This document shows, piece by piece, positions 5,022-7,992 of a stretch of DNA of 7,992 nucleotides. Each line of letters begins with the position of its first letter. Position 1 is the first letter of the stretch. A program made the translations under genes and the position numbers. The stretch comes from Candidatus Eiseniibacteriota bacterium (GTDB lineage: Bacteria; Eisenbacteria; RBG-16-71-46; CAIMUX01). The stretch is from contig JAGQHR010000116.1 of NCBI GenBank assembly GCA_020431745.1, forward strand, positions 1 through 7,992, read 5' to 3'. The notes beneath the pieces were generated by a model, which was not told the DNA's origin, did no database searches, and was given only the letters and a program-made list of their open reading frames with translations.

Positions 5022-7992
5022 TCGACCCGAGCTTCGATCGCGTGCGGGACCTTGTCCTGCGTTCGCTGCGACTGGCAGCGGAGGAGCGCGATCGGTTCCT
5101 CGAATCCGAGTGTTCGGACGACTCCGAGGTCCTTGCCAGTGTGCGGAGACTGCTGTCGGCCGAGTCCCCCGATCACCGCGCCCGAGAATGCGATCAGGCG
5201 CTCGGGCCGGATCGAATCGGCAGGTACGCCGTGCTCGGCCTTCTCGGAGAAGGCGGCATGGGAATCGTCTACCGAGCCCTAGACCCGGATCTCGATCGCG
5301 AGGTCGCGATCAAAGTGCTTCCCGACTGGACCGTCGGCAGCTCGGACGGCATCGACGGTTTGCGTCGGGAAGCCCGCTTGCTTGCTCGCGTGAGTCATCC
5401 CAACATCGCGACCGTCTTCTCCGTGGAAGTGAACGGTCCGCGTGCGTTCTTGACCATGGAGTTGGTGGCGGGGCGCCCGCTCTCGGAACTGATTCGAGAG
5501 AACCTCGGCTATGACGATGCCCTGGAGCTGGGGCGGCAGATTGCGTGCGCGCTCGAGGCCGCGCACGATCGGGGAGTCATCCACCGAGACCTCAAGCCGG
5601 CGAACATCCTGGTCACCGAGGACGGTACCGTCAAGGTTCTGGACTTCGGGTTGGCCCAGCTCGGGGGGCGAGCGCGGGCTGGCTTCGGGCGCGATCCCGG
5701 GCTCGGCCGCAGTTCTTCCGCTCGCGAGGAACCTTCCCCGCAAGGAACCGTGGGCTACGCGAGCCCCGAGGTGATCCGAGGGGACGTGGCGGAGGAAACC
5801 TGCGACCTCTGGTCGTTCGGGTGCATCCTCTACGAGCTGTTCACAGGACACAGAGCCTTCTCGGGCGCCGTTCTGGAGAGGATCGAGGCGACGAGCTCGG
5901 GCGAGTTCGATCGTTTGGCGCTGGCAGATTTGCCGGGCTCCCTGAGCCGATCCATCGAGCAGTGCCTGGCCGTGGATCCCGGCGCACGACCGTCGTCGGT
6001 CGTCGAGCTGCGACAGCTCCTCGAGGAAGCGCTGGAGGAACGAGCCGTTGTTCGGCTCCGCGACAGGCTTCGAGCGGCTCCGCGGAAAGGGAACGAGTCC
6101 TTGCCGCAGTACCTCACGACGCTCATCGGACGGGAAAGCGATCTCGCCCACGTCGGCGCGCTGCTGCAGGAGCATCGGGTCGTCGTCCTGGCCGGTTTCG
6201 GTGGCGCGGGCAAGACCCGGCTGGCGGTGGAAGCCGCGCGAATGTACTCCGAGCGGTTTGCGGATGGAGCCTGGTTCGTCGACCTGACTCCGGTTCGGGA
6301 TCCAGACACCGTCCCGTTGCGAGTGTTGGCTGCACTCGGTCAGCACGAACGATCGGGAGAGGATCCGTTGGAGACGTTGGCGGAGTTGCTCGAATCGACG
6401 AGCGGTTTGCTCGTCATGGACAACTGCGAGCAGGTCTCCTCTGCGTGCGAACGGGTCGCGACCACCCTGGCCTGCCGGTGCCCGGACGTTCGAATCATCG
6501 CCACCAGCAGAACGAGACTGCGCGTCGAAGGTGGATGCGTACACGCCGTTTCGCCGCTTGCGAGTCCGGGGGAGGACGCAGCCGACGCCACCAGCTCGCC
6601 GGCGGTTCGTCTCCTCGTCGATCGCGCTCGACAGGTCGACCCCGCCTTTTCCTCGACCGAATCCAGCGTTCGGGCTCTCGGCGCGCTCTGCCGTCGTCTC
6701 GACGGACTGCCGCTGGCACTGGAAATCGCGGCGACCCGCTTGGATGTGCTGACGCCCGGAGAGCTGCTGGGACAAATCCAGGGCATCGCTGAGCTCGTCG
6801 ACGATCGGACCGAGACGGCCGACCGCCACCGGGACCTCACGGCCCTGGTCGAGTGGAGCTACCGACAGATGTCCTCCGCCGAACGGTCGCTGCTCTCCCG
6901 GCTGTCCGTGTTTCGCGGAGGCTGGACGCTCCGAGCTGCCCAGGCGATTTGTGCTGATTCCCGTGACGGGACGGTGGATCAATGGCAGGTCCTTTCTCTT
7001 CTTCGGTCTCTCTTTGCGAAGTCCTTGATCGAACGCGAGACCAAAGATCTGGACGGGACCGAGGGATCCCGCTACCGAATGCTCGAGATCATCCGAGAGT
7101 ACGCAGCGGAGCAGCTGCACCGCGCCGGCGAGCGCGATACCACGCGGGCGCGTCACTTCCACTACTTCTGCGAGCTCGCGCGCACTTGTCGATCCGGGGC
7201 GACTTCCGCCCACGGACAGCGGCTGCGAGGTGAAGACGAGAACCTTTTCGCGGCGTTGGAGGCAGTCCCCGACACACGTGCTGATCTCGAGTCGGCGGCG
7301 GGACTGTGTCGAGACCTTCTCTACTTCTGGACCGTGGACGGCCGTTGGCAGCGCGGTCAGCTTTGCTGCGATCGGCTTCTCGGCATGCTGGAAGCGAAGC
7401 AACTTCAGGGAACTTTGGCCCATGCCCGATTGCTTGCCTGCGCCGGCCGTCTCGCTGCGCTCCGGGGCCTGACAGAAACCGCGTACTCAAAGCTGATGGA
7501 CGCTCGGTCCCTGGGGGAACGATGGGGCAGCCTGGACATCACGAGCGTCTCCGACGTAGGTCTCACCGCGCTCGCCCGGGTCCGAGGCGACCGGCAGGAG
7601 GTGCTCGACCTCGCGGATCGGCGGGTGCGCCGCATCGAATCGATGATGGGCGGAGCCCAGGGCGAGAGATCGCTGGATCTGGTCAGTGACGGATCTGCGG
7701 AGCGGGAAACTCGCCCCCGGAGCGCTGTCCACGACCCACGGGAACGCGATGACCTGGCCGGTGTCCTGGCCACCTCCCTCCTCGACCGCGGGCAGGCAAG
7801 GAGCGCCCTCGGCCGCCTTTCCGAAGCGGAGACGGACTTCCGGCGTGCTCTGTCGATCCGGCAGGCGAACGGCGATGAGGACGCCGCGGCGATCGTGCTG
7901 GCCGCCATCGCCGGAGTGAAACAACGCGGAGGGGACCCGGAAGGGGCGAAGACGCTGTATCTGGCAGCGCTCGAACGCATGCGGATCAGCGG
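5018..7992 (+). CDS. Ser/Thr kinase - NB-ARC/AfsR-like STAND ATPase - TPR fusion (3' end outside window)
   Basis: Large cytoplasmic signalling protein; 991 codons are open without a stop to the right edge. TTG start overlaps the sigma stop by 4 nt. Residues 1-45 (RVRDLVLRSLRLAAEERDRFL ... VRRLLSAE) are the helical extension typical of kinases paired with this sigma type. Kinase 70-335: glycine loop GEGGMG (77-82), K99, helix-C E118, HRDLKPAN with D191, DFG D209, YASPE E251, D263, and R324; all catalytic residues present. ATPase about 375-570: LIGRESDL, Walker A GFGGAGKT (393-400, K399), Walker B LLVMDNCEQ (D468), IIATSR (493-498), GLPLA (563-567). The winged-helix part includes RHRDLTALVEWSY (603-615) and YRMLEIIREYAAEQL (to 700), as in AfsR/LuxR-type ATPases. 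From about 740 (EDENLFAAL) a helical repeat region begins, with TPR-like units at 917-990. No membrane segment seen. Inferred role: sensor kinase activating the coupled sigma factor. The closing part of the repeats is missing from the window. Confidence 0.95.
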   Translation, partial: MIDPSFDRVRDLVLRSLRLAAEERDRFLESECSDDSEVLASVRRLLSAESPDHRARECDQALGPDRIGRYAVLGLLGEGGMGIVYRALDPDLDREVAIKVLPDWTVGSSDGIDGLRREARLLARVSHPNIATVFSVEVNGPRAFLTMELVAGRPLSELIRENLGYDDALELGRQIACALEAAHDRGVIHRDLKPANILVTEDGTVKVLDFGLAQLGGRARAGFGRDPGLGRSSSAREEPSPQGTVGYASPEVIRGDVAEETCDLWSFGCILYELFTGHRAFSGAVLERIEATSSGEFDRLALADLPGSLSRSIEQCLAVDPGARPSSVVELRQLLEEALEERAVVRLRDRLRAAPRKGNESLPQYLTTLIGRESDLAHVGALLQEHRVVVLAGFGGAGKTRLAVEAARMYSERFADGAWFVDLTPVRDPDTVPLRVLAALGQHERSGEDPLETLAELLESTSGLLVMDNCEQVSSACERVATTLACRCPDVRIIATSRTRLRVEGGCVHAVSPLASPGEDAADATSSPAVRLLVDRARQVDPAFSSTESSVRALGALCRRLDGLPLALEIAATRLDVLTPGELLGQIQGIAELVDDRTETADRHRDLTALVEWSYRQMSSAERSLLSRLSVFRGGWTLRAAQAICADSRDGTVDQWQVLSLLRSLFAKSLIERETKDLDGTEGSRYRMLEIIREYAAEQLHRAGERDTTRARHFHYFCELARTCRSGATSAHGQRLRGEDENLFAALEAVPDTRADLESAAGLCRDLLYFWTVDGRWQRGQLCCDRLLGMLEAKQLQGTLAHARLLACAGRLAALRGLTETAYSKLMDARSLGERWGSLDITSVSDVGLTALARVRGDRQEVLDLADRRVRRIESMMGGAQGERSLDLVSDGSAERETRPRSAVHDPRERDDLAGVLATSLLDRGQARSALGRLSEAETDFRRALSIRQANGDEDAAAIVLAAIAGVKQRGGDPEGAKTLYLAALERMRIS

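Noticed and set aside
5545..6792. 415-codon + strand frame inside the kinase-STAND gene
   Set aside because: Arg/Gly-rich out-of-frame translation of the same region; the alternative frame holds the catalytic motifs.
5279..7423. 714-codon open frame on the - strand
   Set aside because: It is the in-register antisense of the kinase-STAND gene, Arg/Gln-rich with no domain pattern, and ends at a sense CTA codon. The sense strand encodes all expected kinase and ATPase motifs.
1..7992. tRNA, rRNA, CRISPR repeats, insertion sequence ends or phage genes
   Set aside because: No T-loop pattern, regular direct repeat series, terminal inverted repeats or transposase/integrase motif was found on reading.

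Overview
The window is high-GC bacterial DNA with five protein genes, all on the + strand and all signalling or export related. The combination of Hanks-type Ser/Thr kinases carrying large C-terminal sensor or scaffold domains with an ECF sigma factor of the type resembling TIGR02999 is common in Acidobacteriota, Planctomycetota and related large-genome environmental bacteria. I lean towards an Acidobacteriota-like or candidate-phylum organism, but the sequence alone does not fix the phylum. No rRNA, tRNA, CRISPR array, transposase or integrase was seen.

Layout: (1) 2-2110, the 3' part of a Ser/Thr kinase (N-lobe start lies before the window) followed by a TolB-like domain and about six TPRs. 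(2) 2225-2890, an exported protein with two tandem SH3-like units, started from TTG behind a good Shine-Dalgarno. (3) 3077-3691, a small exported four-cysteine protein of unknown function, followed by a strong 10-bp-stem hairpin. (4) 3735-4320, about 590 bases without a convincing gene, probably the control region of the next operon; it holds several inverted repeats and a cluster of CCGCGG sites. (5) 4335-5021, an ECF sigma factor. (6) 5018-7992, a very large kinase-STAND ATPase-TPR protein that overlaps the sigma gene by 4 nt and runs off the right edge; it is open for all 991 visible codons.

The central system is the sigma factor/kinase pair at 4335-7992. In the sigma factor the acidic residues normally found in region 2.2 are absent and a threonine sits there. 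This is the arrangement known from kinase-activated ECF factors (EcfP/PknT of Vibrio parahaemolyticus). The coupled kinase has a complete set of catalytic residues and is fused to an NB-ARC/AfsR-like P-loop switch and a helical repeat region. I infer a pathway in which ligand or nucleotide state of the STAND module gates the kinase, which then phosphorylates and activates the sigma factor. The upstream kinase (1) is probably the end of a second, paralogous locus of the same general type.
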